Positions 6,802 through 14,593 of a stretch of 16,836 nucleotides of DNA are shown here, in pieces. Numbering within the stretch: the stretch's first letter is position 1; every line of letters begins with the position of its first letter. The notes below the pieces were generated by a model. The model saw nothing but the letters and a program-made list of their open reading frames with translations, was not told the DNA's origin and searched no databases. The stretch covers positions 1 to 16,836 of the forward strand of contig NZ_JOFZ01000019.1 of NCBI RefSeq assembly GCF_000721265.1, written 5' to 3'. This stretch comes from Streptomyces sp. NRRL F-5126. Its GTDB lineage: Bacteria > Actinomycetota > Actinomycetes > Streptomycetales > Streptomycetaceae. The translations under genes were made by a program, and so were the position numbers.

Positions 6802-7776
6802 ATGATCGACAGGCACCACCTGCCGGCATCCGGCGGCCCCGGTTTACCCCCGCCACCACGGCAGATCGCGGGAGCGCACAGCGCTGCGGAGGCCGGTCCT
6901 CGGGCATCTGGTCCGGCGGGCGGAGGATGCGACCCGCTGCCGCTCGCGGCGGTCCGTGAGCCGGTTCGCGCGCCCGGTCGCTCTGCCGGGACGTCGGACG
7001 GGATGCCGGACGATGCTGAGGAGGCCGTGGAGTTACCGGTCGGGATCGGCGACGGGCTGATAGCTCGGTTCATCGACCAGGCGGGGACCGAGCGGCGGAT
7101 GCCGTGGGCGGAGGCCGCACGTGGTGTCTGCTGGGAGGAGTGCGGCCCGGTGCGCCGTTTCCCGGTGCGGCATGGCAAGCGGATGGCGCCGGGATGGTGG
7201 TGGTCGGCGACCGACGGGCGGCTGGTGCACTATGCGTCCGGGGTGATGCGGACCCAGGTGATGCTGCTGGACCATGACCCTCGCGTGGTGGCCATTGTGT
7301 GCCGCCCGGTGGAACTCACCTGGCGTGGGCGAGACGGAGGCTGGGTGCGGCACGCACCGCATCTGATGGCCCGGCTCGCGGACGGCAGGGATCTGCTGGC
7401 GGACTGCGCCGGGCGAGGGGACATCTCGCCGCGCCTGGCCCGTCGGGCGACGGTGATGGAGGCCGCAGCCGCAGCGGTGGGCTGGCGGTATCGGGTCCTG
7501 CGGCCTCCGGATCCGGTTCTGGCGGCCAATCTGCGCTGGCTGGCCGGGTACCGGCACCCCCACTACAAGGGCGGAAAACTGGCCAGGCGCGCGGCCGAGG
7601 CATTCCGGCTGCCGCGGCCCCTGATCGAGGGGGTGTATGAACTTGGCGACCCGATCCAGTTCTTCCCGGTGGTCTTCCACGCACTGTGGCACGGCAACTT
7701 GTCGGCTCCGCTCGGCGTGCCCCTGCACGAGCGGGTGACCGTGACGGCGGTTGCCCGAGGGCGGGGGCAGGGATGA
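6802..7776 (+). CDS. tnsA: TnsA-like heteromeric transposase endonuclease subunit, active site not recognisable
   Basis: First gene of the transposition operon, 324 residues from ATG 6802; ATG 7003 (residue 68) is a possible start because the first ~67 residues are Pro/Gly/Ala-rich and unlike the rest. The GGAG before 6802 is only 3 bases away, which is close. The block GKRMAPGWWWSATDGRLVHY (about 125-144), MLLDHDPRVVAIVCRPVELTW, HAPHLMARLADG (184-195) and LRWLAGYRHPHY follow the layout of actinobacterial TnsA-like proteins encoded beside DDE transposases. TnsA cuts the 5' strands at Tn7 ends with a Glu/Asp/Lys active site. Where I expect YES..LER there is YASGVMRT (144-151), where HAPD is expected there is HAPH (184-187), and LLADCAG (198-204) follows. 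It may therefore be non-catalytic or use other residues. Its stop overlaps the tnsB start (ATGA). Family assignment is by motif and position. Confidence 0.72.
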   Translation: MIDRHHLPASGGPGLPPPPRQIAGAHSAAEAGPRASGPAGGGCDPLPLAAVREPVRAPGRSAGTSDGMPDDAEEAVELPVGIGDGLIARFIDQAGTERRMPWAEAARGVCWEECGPVRRFPVRHGKRMAPGWWWSATDGRLVHYASGVMRTQVMLLDHDPRVVAIVCRPVELTWRGRDGGWVRHAPHLMARLADGRDLLADCAGRGDISPRLARRATVMEAAAAAVGWRYRVLRPPDPVLAANLRWLAGYRHPHYKGGKLARRAAEAFRLPRPLIEGVYELGDPIQFFPVVFHALWHGNLSAPLGVPLHERVTVTAVARGRGQG

Positions 7777-9392
7777 GCGGCACGGTACTGGAGCCCGGAG
7801 CTCAGGTGCGCTTCGCGAAGCGGACCTGGACGGTCGTCATGCTGGAAGGCCTGTCCGTAAAGCTGATCGACGCGGACAACTCCGTCGCCACGGTCCTGGT
7901 GAACTACCTCTTCGCCGACCCCGACTTCGAAGTGGTGGGCGCCCCGCGGCGCAGCGTGCCGCCGTTCGGGCTCCTGGAGGAACTGCCGGAGCACGTGCGC
8001 GAGCAGGCGTACGCCTGGGAGCGGCATGTGCGTGAGGTGGAGACCGGGTGCCCCGTTCCGGGTCAGGACCAGGTGCCGCGGGCCGAGTTCGATCCGGCCA
8101 TGCGCACCATGGCGGAGCGGGAGGAGGCCAAGGCCGCCGAGCTGACGGCGGCCGGGCAGACGGCCAGTGCGGTGACGGTGCGGCGGATGCGGGCTCGCTA
8201 CCGGGAGTACGGCCTGTGGGGGCTGGTGGACGGCCGGGCCGCCCGCCGCCGCTCACCTGTGGGACGCGCCGACGAGCGGGTGATCGCCGCGATCGAGCAA
8301 GCACTACAGGCGCAGCGGGAGCGGTCGACCGGGACGCTGAGCCGGCTGCGGCGCACCGTCGGCTGGATCCTGGAGGACACCCACGGCGTGGGGGTGGTGA
8401 AGGTACCGCCTGCCTCGACGTTCAACCGGCTGGTGCACGCCCTCGCCGACCGCCAGGGACTGCTGGGGACGGCGGCGCAGCGGCGCCGTCATTCCTCACG
8501 GCCGGCTCCGCCGTTCACCCCGACGGTGGCGTTGCGGCCCGGTGGGCTGGTGATGCTGGACAGCACGCCTTTGGACGTGATGGTGGTTCTGGCCGACGGG
8601 GTGGTGGGTAAGGCCGAGTTGACGATCGCGCTGGACGTGGCGACGCGCAGTATCTGTGCGACCGTGCTGCGGCCGATGGGCACAGGGTCGGTGGACGCGG
8701 CGGTTCTGCTGGCGCAGATGGTGACGCCCATGCGGATGCGCCCTGGGTGGGAAGAGGCGCTGGCGATGTCGCGGTCGGTCATCCCCTACGAGCGGCTGGT
8801 GTCTCTGGACGCGCGGCTGGAGGGTGCGGCGGCTCGTCCGGTGATCATGCCGGAGACGGTGGTCGTCGACCAGGGCCGGGTGTTCGTCTCCGCCTCGTTC
8901 ACCGCGGCGTGCGACAGTCTGGGGGTGTCGGTGCAGCCGGCGCCTCCGGCCAACGGTCCGGCCAAGGGAAATGTCGAGCGGATGTTCCGCACCATCGGCG
9001 ACCGGTTCTCCCAGTACGTGGCCGGTTACACCGGCTCCGACGTCACTCAGCGCGGCTCTCACGTCGAGGACGAGGCGTGCTGGACGCTGCCGCAGGTGCA
9101 GGATCTGCTGGACGAGTGGCTGGTCGCGGACTGGCAGCACCGTCGGCACGCGTCCCTGCGTCATCCTCTGGCCCCGAAGCTCGCGGTGTCGCCGAACGAG
9201 ATGTGGGCCGCGCTGGTCGGCGTGACCGGCTATGTGCCGGTGCTGCTCAGCGAAGACGACTATGTCGAGCTCATGCCGGTCAAGCGGGTGGGCATCAACG
9301 ATTACGGCATCCGCTTCGACTACCGCACCTACGACCACGAGGTCCTCAACCCGCACCGCGGGTTCCAGTCGACGGCCCCGGACGGGATGTGA
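7773..9392 (+). CDS. tnsB: TnsB/TniA-type DDE transposase, main part (ends at an in-frame TGA)
   Basis: 539 residues from ATG 7773, which overlaps the tnsA stop. Catalytic triad visible: D263 in VMLDST, D366 in VVVDQGR, and E402 in KGNVERM, with exactly 35 residues between the second Asp and the Glu. An N-terminal helix-turn-helix region (AVTVRRMRARYREYGLWGL and the following Arg-rich stretch) should bind repeats in the transposon end. The Mu-type C-terminal barrel begins around YVELMPVKRVGINDYGIRFD. The enzyme cleaves 3' ends and joins them to the target. The frame stops at TGA 9390-9392, in the middle of what is normally a continuous C-terminal region: the same frame goes on with EVHHNPYDPQQIWVRLPGGW, typical of this family just after the barrel. 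A Trp codon (TGG) changed to TGA would explain it. See the next entry. Confidence 0.9.
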   Translation: MSGTVLEPGAQVRFAKRTWTVVMLEGLSVKLIDADNSVATVLVNYLFADPDFEVVGAPRRSVPPFGLLEELPEHVREQAYAWERHVREVETGCPVPGQDQVPRAEFDPAMRTMAEREEAKAAELTAAGQTASAVTVRRMRARYREYGLWGLVDGRAARRRSPVGRADERVIAAIEQALQAQRERSTGTLSRLRRTVGWILEDTHGVGVVKVPPASTFNRLVHALADRQGLLGTAAQRRRHSSRPAPPFTPTVALRPGGLVMLDSTPLDVMVVLADGVVGKAELTIALDVATRSICATVLRPMGTGSVDAAVLLAQMVTPMRMRPGWEEALAMSRSVIPYERLVSLDARLEGAAARPVIMPETVVVDQGRVFVSASFTAACDSLGVSVQPAPPANGPAKGNVERMFRTIGDRFSQYVAGYTGSDVTQRGSHVEDEACWTLPQVQDLLDEWLVADWQHRRHASLRHPLAPKLAVSPNEMWAALVGVTGYVPVLLSEDDYVELMPVKRVGINDYGIRFDYRTYDHEVLNPHRGFQSTAPDGM

Positions 9393-9395
9393 GAG

Positions 9396-9941
9396 GTGCA
9401 CCACAACCCTTATGACCCCCAGCAGATCTGGGTGCGGCTGCCTGGCGGCTGGGAGGAGGTGCCCTGGATCCACAAGGAGCGGGTAAGCCTGCCCTTCACC
9501 GACTTCACCTGGCGGCACATCCGCGCGACCGTCGAGCGCCACGGCGACCGCGACGAGCACGAGCAACAGCTCGCCCAGGCCCTGGACCGCCTCCTGCGGC
9601 GGGCCGGTAACGGGGAAGGCACCCGCCGCGAGCGGACCGTCGCGACACGTGCCAGCGCCGCAGCCTCCCTCGCCGGGCCCGCCCCAAACCAGCAGGAGCC
9701 GCCCGACCCCCTCACCGCCCCGACCCTCTCCTACGGCCTGGTCGGCGCCTTCACCCCAGTAAGCCTGGATGAGCCCGACGACGAAGAGTTCGAGGACGGC
9801 TGGGACGAGGACGAAGACCCGCTCGGCACATCAGACGATGCCAGCGGCGCCCCCGCCGGAGACGAACAGCCATCCGGGCGGGCCGCAGTCCCCCGCCCGT
9901 CGCGGATCTACGACGCCCGCCAGGAGGCAACCCAGTGGTAG
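9396..9941 (+). CDS. C-terminal part of TnsB/TniA, separated by an in-frame stop
   Basis: 181 codons in exactly the same frame as the preceding transposase, beginning at a GTG only 3 bases after its TGA. The start HHNPYDPQQIWVRLPGGWEE continues the C-terminal barrel of the transposase. It is followed by a charged helical stretch (about 60 residues) and a very acidic tail (EPDDEEFEDGWDEDED). In Tn7 and Mu the C-terminal tail of the transposase contacts the ATPase partner (TnsC/MuB), so this piece probably carries that contact. Three explanations remain: a recent nonsense mutation (nonfunctional element), a sequence error, or translation by readthrough or reinitiation at the nearby GTG to make a two-part protein. 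There is no good ribosome-binding site of its own. Its stop overlaps the tnsC start by three bases (GTGGTAG at 9935-9941). Confidence 0.75.
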   Translation: MHHNPYDPQQIWVRLPGGWEEVPWIHKERVSLPFTDFTWRHIRATVERHGDRDEHEQQLAQALDRLLRRAGNGEGTRRERTVATRASAAASLAGPAPNQQEPPDPLTAPTLSYGLVGAFTPVSLDEPDDEEFEDGWDEDEDPLGTSDDASGAPAGDEQPSGRAAVPRPSRIYDARQEATQW

Positions 9942-10993
9942 CAGTCCCCGAGGCCGGTCCCGTCCCGGACGAGGAGCAGCAGATCGCGGCGTATGCGCCG
10001 CCGACCACACGGGAGGGCTGGCAGCAGTTCGTCGGCACTCCCCCACTGCAGCCCCCGCCCACCGGGGACGAGGACTGGTCGCTGGAGGAACGCCTGGACT
10101 ACCACTCACGGTTCGTCGTCCTGACCACCCCGGCGATGCAGCGCATCTCGCTGTCGGTACGGCGGCTGATGCTCCTCAACCGCCGCCAGCAGGGCACCGC
10201 GCGCCGCGGGCTGATCGTGTCCGGGCCGCCCACCACCGGCAAGACCACCACCCTGCTGGAGATGGGCCGCACCTTCGAGCTCGCCGAGCAGCGCCGCCAC
10301 CCCGGCCGCACCGACCGGCTGCCCGTGGTGTTCCTGGCGGTGCCGCCCGCCTCCACTCCCAAGATGCTGGTATCGGAGTTCGCCCGGTTCCTCGGCATCC
10401 CCATCGCGGTCCGGATGAACCAGGCGCAGATCACCGACGCCGTCTGCCACCTGCTGTGCCAGCTGGGCACCGCACTGGTCCTCGTCGACGACGTCCACCT
10501 GCTCGACACCCGCACCCGCGCCGGCGCGGAGACCTCCGACCAAATGAAGCACCTCGGCGAGAGGATCCCGGCGACGTTCGTCTACGCAGGCGTCGACGTC
10601 GAGGCCTCCCCCCTCCTCAACGGGCCCCGCGGCGCACAGTTGGCAGGCCGCTTCACCCTGGTCCGCAACACCGCCCTGTCCCGCGGCACCGCCGAACAGC
10701 GCGCGACCTGGCTGGACCTGGTCACCGCCATGGAAAACGCCCTGCACCTGCGCCACCACACTGGGGGCACTCTGGCCCGGCACGCCGACTACCTCCACCA
10801 GCGCACCGGCGGAGTCATGGGAAGCCTCTCCCACCTCATCCGTGAAGCCGCTCTCACCGCCCTCCTCGACGGCAGCGAAAAGATCACCAAACGGCTCCTG
10901 GCCGGCATCCAGCTCGACATCCGCGCGGAGCAGCAAGCCCGCCCGTCCCGAAAACGCCTCCCGCGCCCCCGCAACAACGGCACTGAATCCTGA
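9935..10993 (+). CDS. tnsC: TnsC/TniB-type AAA+ ATPase, transposition regulator
   Basis: 352 residues from GTG 9935, preceded by an excellent ribosome-binding site (AGGAGG at 9922-9927, spacer 7) and overlapping the end of the upstream frame. Walker A is GPPTTGKTT (residues 97-105); Walker B is LVLVDDVHLLD with D185-D186. The C-terminal region has the HHTGG...RTGGVMGSLSHLIREAA block seen in TniB proteins, followed by a basic tail. In Tn7-like systems this ATPase bridges the target selector (TniQ/TnsD) and the transposase and provides target immunity. It is followed after 15 bases by tniQ, so it belongs to one operon with its neighbours. No defects are visible. Confidence 0.92.
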   Translation: MVAVPEAGPVPDEEQQIAAYAPPTTREGWQQFVGTPPLQPPPTGDEDWSLEERLDYHSRFVVLTTPAMQRISLSVRRLMLLNRRQQGTARRGLIVSGPPTTGKTTTLLEMGRTFELAEQRRHPGRTDRLPVVFLAVPPASTPKMLVSEFARFLGIPIAVRMNQAQITDAVCHLLCQLGTALVLVDDVHLLDTRTRAGAETSDQMKHLGERIPATFVYAGVDVEASPLLNGPRGAQLAGRFTLVRNTALSRGTAEQRATWLDLVTAMENALHLRHHTGGTLARHADYLHQRTGGVMGSLSHLIREAALTALLDGSEKITKRLLAGIQLDIRAEQQARPSRKRLPRPRNNGTES

Positions 10994-11008
10994 CGAGGCG
11001 GACCAGCG

Positions 11009-14000
11009 GTGAAGACCACCAGCCCTTTGATGGAACCTGCCGTCAGGGATCATTCGCAGCCACCACAGCGCGAGCAGAACGAACTACCCCTGCACAGACC
11101 GCCTTCGGGCGCGGTGCGTGTCGCTCCGCTGAACGGCGAGACGACGCTGTCGTTCATGAGCAGAGTCGCCTCCCGGTACAAACTCACGGCCAAAGAACTC
11201 ATTGGCGCGCTCGTGGACGTGGGACGGCGGCCCAATCTGTTCACGGTGCGGCCCGACGGAGAAGTGGTCTTCAACGCCGAGGCCCGGGCGGTGGTCGCCG
11301 CTTTCTGCCGCATGCCCGAAGAACACCTGCACCGTGCCCTGCCGGCCTGGGGCAGGGACGTCCCTTCGAGCAGGCTCGGCAGCGGGCCGGCCGCCTGGGT
11401 CCGCACCGCAGCCACGATCCCGCCGACCGGCCCCGGATGCCGGGCCTGCACCGCGACCGCCACACGAGGCCAGGAAGAAGCACGCCGCTACCTGCTGCCG
11501 CACGGCCGGGTATGCGTCAAGCACCAGTGCTGGATGCTGGAAGCACCCGTCGTCGACGGGGCAGCGGCCGTCCCCGGGCAGCTGGACCTGCGGTATGTGC
11601 CGCAGATCGGGGCGGCCCAGCGCCGTCACGTACGGCTGCTGCGGCGCTCTACGCACGCCGGCGAAGCGTTCACCGTGGCGCAGGCAATCATGGCTTCGTG
11701 GTGGGACGAGCCCTGGCCGGAAGAGATCCTCTGGCCCGATCGGCTGCGGCTGATGGCCCCCGGCAACGACCTCGTTTGGCGTGCCGCGGCGCGGGATGCG
11801 GTGACCTATCCCGAAGCCGTCACGCTGTCCGCGGCCCTCGCCGACCCGAGCCTGCAGCAGCGGCTACTCGATGACGCGGGACGGCATCAGCCGCACGCGC
11901 TCGCCGATGTCCCCGGCCTCGTGGACGAACTGGCTCGGCATCTTGAGCGGCCATGGGTCGCCGGTCGCCTCAGCGCCCTGACGACAGGCCCGCTGAACGC
12001 CTGGGTACGCGCCTGCGTACGCACCAGAGCCGGGCACAAGCCGAAGACACGCAGCATGTGGCACGTCTCCCCACCCCACCGGCCCGCACCGATCACCCGG
12101 CTCCTGGCCGAAACCCGGCCCATCGACGAAGCGCCCGGAAAAACGGAGTCGGCGGGGGCGCCGGCCCCAGACGTGGCCGAGACCGCCAAGGGGTTCGCGC
12201 GCGGCCTGCGCCACGCCCGCACCTACGCCACCGAACACGGCCACCTCTGCATTCCTTACCGGTACGAAGAGGACGGGTTCCAACTCGGCCTGTGGCTGTC
12301 CAACCAGCGCGCAGCAGGCCCTCAGCTCTCCCCCGGGCGCAGCCAGGCCCTGGCCGCTCTTGACCCGTGGTGGAATCCTGCGTGGAGCACGCTGTGGCAG
12401 CGCATCTACCTGCGCGCACGACGGCTGCTGGACTCAGGCACCGACATCAGACCCGAGCAGGGCTTCCCGGGCACCAGCGAGAATCTCGGCACCTGGCTGT
12501 ACCGGCAGTGCCAGGTCTACAGCAGCCTCCACCCCCAGCAACAGAAGTTGCTGACTCAGATCGGCATCACGCCTGAGCGGGCATGTGAGGCCAAGCCCCG
12601 GCGTAAGAACATCAAAGCGGTCCAGCACACCGCGCTGGACCACGCCCGCGCCTACGTCGCCCGGCACGGCCACCTGTGCGCCCCCACCTCTGCCTGCCAG
12701 GACAGCTTCCCGGTCGGCAAGTGGCTGCACAGTCAGCGGGTACGCGCCCGGCGCGGCCGGCTCGACCCAGCACTGAAGCAGACGCTGAGCGACATCGACC
12801 CCTGGTGGAACCCGCCATGGCCCACCGACTGGCAGCGTGAACACCACATCGCCCACGCCGCTGTCACTGCCGGCGCATTCCTTGATCCCGGAACCGGATT
12901 CCGTAACGTCGACGACCGCACCGGGCAGTGGCTGTACGCCCAGTGCATCGGCTACGACGCGCTCCAGCCTGGCCAGCAAGAACTCCTGGCCCTGATCGGC
13001 ATCACCGAACCTGTGGCGGGCAGCGCCGTGCCCGACCCGGCCACCCGGCATCCCTCTATGGAGACTGGGCTGCACTATGCCCGGGCCTGGGCAGCCGAAC
13101 ACGGAACCCTCGACCTCCCCCGCACCTGCCGCCACGATGGCTTCCCCCTCGGCCGCTGGCTCGCCAGGCAACGCCGCCAGGCCAACCTCCACCGCGACCT
13201 CTTCGACACCCCCTGGCCACACGAGGAACACCTCGCCCGCATCGACCCGTACTGGAACCCGCCCTGGGGCATGAAGTGGCAACGCCGCTACCAGGCCGCC
13301 CGCGCACAACTCACTCCCGGACAAGACCTCGCTCCGCCCAAAGGCTTCCCCGGGACACCAGACTGGACCGGGCAGTGGCTGTACGACCAGTGCACCCACT
13401 ATCCCGAACTCCACCCACACCAGCAGGAGCTCCTCGCCGCCCTCGGCCTCACCTCCGAAGGCGCCCGAACCGCTCGGCCCCGCCGTATCGCCCAGGCCGC
13501 GACCTTCGCCGCCGGCCTCGTCCACGCAACGGCATGGGCTGACCAGCACGGCCACCTCACAGTCGCTGGAGACACCTGCCACGACGGCTACCCGCTGGGC
13601 AAATGGCTCGCCCACCAGCGCAAACGCGCCGCCCGCGGACGGCTCCCGGAAGACCGCGCACACGCCCTCGCCGCTCTCGACCCGTGGTGGAACCCGTCCT
13701 GGAACACACGCTGGCAACAGTCCCTGTGCACCGCGCGCGACCACACCACCGGCAAGGCCCTGGGCACCACGGCCGACCTCGACGCCCTACCCACAGTCAC
13801 CTCGAAATGGCTGTTCACCCAATGCGCCAGCTACGACAGCCTCCAACCCGGGCAACGCCAACTGCTGGCCGGCATCGGCCTCCCCGCCGAACGCGCCCAC
13901 GCCCTGGCCCCACCCCCGAAACCTGCCCAACCGTCCCACCCGGCGCGCCCCCGTCTGAAGAACCCACCCTCGTCCCTCGCGGCCGGCCTCCCCTACGCAC

Positions 14001-14542
14001 AGGCCTGGGCCGACCTTCACGGCAACCTCACCTCGGCCAGCTATCGCACCGAACACGAAGGCTTCCCCCTCGGATGGTGGCTGTACAAACAACGCCGAGC
14101 CGCCCACGACCACCTGAAACGAACCGGGAACCCGTGGCTCCATGATGAGCAACTCGCCGCCCTCGACCCGTGGTGGAACCCACCCTGGCGAGCCACCTGG
14201 AACCACAGCTGGCACCGAGCCCACGCCCACCACAACACCGGACAGCCCTTCCCCGGCCAGACCACCAAATGGATCCGCACCCAGCAACGCACCTGGGACC
14301 AGCTCCACCCCCACCAACAACACCTGATGACCACCCTCGGCATCCACGGCCCCACACCCCTGCACCGCTACAACAGCCACCCAGTGAAACCGACCAGCCA
14401 ACCACCCGAACTGATCAACACAAACGAGACCACCCCAGACCTCGAAACCCGCAGCTCAAAGCCCCACTCAGCCCAGACCTGCAAGCAACACCAGCCACCA
14501 CGCCAGCACACAACACACCGTCAGCCCCAACCAGCCAACTGA
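11009..14542 (+). CDS. tniQ: TniQ-family target selector fused to five helicase-associated (HA) modules
   Basis: 1177 residues from GTG 11009 (GAGGCGG about 10 bases upstream). Residues ~38-340 are a TniQ domain: VAPLNGETTLSFMSRVASRY near the start and a zinc-ribbon signature with C144-x2-C147 and C169-x2-H172. Residues ~394-1115 are five tandem modules of ~125-140 residues. Each has a GLxHAxxWAxxHGHL-type start, a FPLGxWLxxQR block, LDPWWNPPWxxxWQ, a GxWLYxQC block and LHPxQQxLLxxIGI. These match HA units of the terminal helicases in this window, for example IDLDWNCPWPLDWQRHY. The last ~60 residues are low-complexity Thr/Pro/Gln/His, and their codons overlap the transposon right end. TniQ/TnsD proteins choose the target and recruit TnsC. 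The HA array is probably the DNA- or partner-recognition part, which fits insertion into an HA-helicase gene, but that is inference. Ordinary TniQ proteins are mostly 300-700 residues. Confidence 0.9.
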   Translation: MKTTSPLMEPAVRDHSQPPQREQNELPLHRPPSGAVRVAPLNGETTLSFMSRVASRYKLTAKELIGALVDVGRRPNLFTVRPDGEVVFNAEARAVVAAFCRMPEEHLHRALPAWGRDVPSSRLGSGPAAWVRTAATIPPTGPGCRACTATATRGQEEARRYLLPHGRVCVKHQCWMLEAPVVDGAAAVPGQLDLRYVPQIGAAQRRHVRLLRRSTHAGEAFTVAQAIMASWWDEPWPEEILWPDRLRLMAPGNDLVWRAAARDAVTYPEAVTLSAALADPSLQQRLLDDAGRHQPHALADVPGLVDELARHLERPWVAGRLSALTTGPLNAWVRACVRTRAGHKPKTRSMWHVSPPHRPAPITRLLAETRPIDEAPGKTESAGAPAPDVAETAKGFARGLRHARTYATEHGHLCIPYRYEEDGFQLGLWLSNQRAAGPQLSPGRSQALAALDPWWNPAWSTLWQRIYLRARRLLDSGTDIRPEQGFPGTSENLGTWLYRQCQVYSSLHPQQQKLLTQIGITPERACEAKPRRKNIKAVQHTALDHARAYVARHGHLCAPTSACQDSFPVGKWLHSQRVRARRGRLDPALKQTLSDIDPWWNPPWPTDWQREHHIAHAAVTAGAFLDPGTGFRNVDDRTGQWLYAQCIGYDALQPGQQELLALIGITEPVAGSAVPDPATRHPSMETGLHYARAWAAEHGTLDLPRTCRHDGFPLGRWLARQRRQANLHRDLFDTPWPHEEHLARIDPYWNPPWGMKWQRRYQAARAQLTPGQDLAPPKGFPGTPDWTGQWLYDQCTHYPELHPHQQELLAALGLTSEGARTARPRRIAQAATFAAGLVHATAWADQHGHLTVAGDTCHDGYPLGKWLAHQRKRAARGRLPEDRAHALAALDPWWNPSWNTRWQQSLCTARDHTTGKALGTTADLDALPTVTSKWLFTQCASYDSLQPGQRQLLAGIGLPAERAHALAPPPKPAQPSHPARPRLKNPPSSLAAGLPYAQAWADLHGNLTSASYRTEHEGFPLGWWLYKQRRAAHDHLKRTGNPWLHDEQLAALDPWWNPPWRATWNHSWHRAHAHHNTGQPFPGQTTKWIRTQQRTWDQLHPHQQHLMTTLGIHGPTPLHRYNSHPVKPTSQPPELINTNETTPDLETRSSKPHSAQTCKQHQPPRQHTTHRQPQPAN
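12187..14355 (+). repeat. Five tandem HA-module repeats inside tniQ
   Basis: Five protein-level repeats starting near 12187, 12619, 13058, 13499 and 13978 (about 375-440 bases each), every one carrying the WWNP (once YWNP) core: about 12364, 12800, 13246, 13680 and 14168. DNA identity among copies is only partial, so they are old duplications kept by selection and not a recent slippage array. Each module seems to contain two HA units. Confidence 0.85.
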
Positions 14543-14593
14543 TCCCCCCAGCTCAACACACCAGACACCGATCAGAACAAGCGAACGGCGACA
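14405..14593 (+). other. Transposon right end with candidate TnsB-binding repeats
   Basis: The end reads ...GCGAACGGCGACA (to 14593), i.e. TGTCGCCGTTCGC when read inward from the terminus, the TGT/ACA form of Tn7-like ends. Related 15-mers occur at 14413-14427 (GATCAACACAAACGA), 14551-14565 (GCTCAACACACCAGA) and 14570-14584 (GATCAGAACAAGCGA). The first and third agree at 12 of 15 positions and the first two at 11 of 15, as expected for transposase-binding sites. The composition turns A/C-rich here, unlike the flanks. Immediately outside, CGCGACCC (14594-14601) matches the helicase coding sequence at 1804-1811. The exact last base is inferred from that junction. Confidence 0.65.

Larger units (their letters stand above)
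1..14593 (+). mobile_element. Telomeric Tn7-like transposon (telomere as one end, ACA-type right end)
   Basis: Bases 1-14593 behave as one unit: telomere, intact terminal helicase, two cargo genes, tnsA-tnsB-tnsC-tniQ reading inward, and a right end closing in ACA. At 14594 an unrelated reading frame, the C-terminal part of a second terminal helicase, begins without any 5' part. No matching left transposon end, and no 5' piece of the second helicase, was found between 3676 and 6801. If the telomere is the second boundary, both absences are expected. Tn7-like elements normally have TGT...ACA ends and 5-bp target duplications; with a telomere as the other end no duplication is expected. The boundary at 14593/14594 and the operon are seen in the sequence; the telomere as outer boundary is inference. 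An alternative is an ordinary element that lost its left end when an arm carrying another telomere was joined to it. Confidence 0.75.

Noticed and set aside
12434..13744. Long minus-strand frame (436 codons) opposite tniQ.
   Set aside because: Shadow of the strongly coding plus strand; low-complexity Gly/Val/Glu-rich product without motifs.
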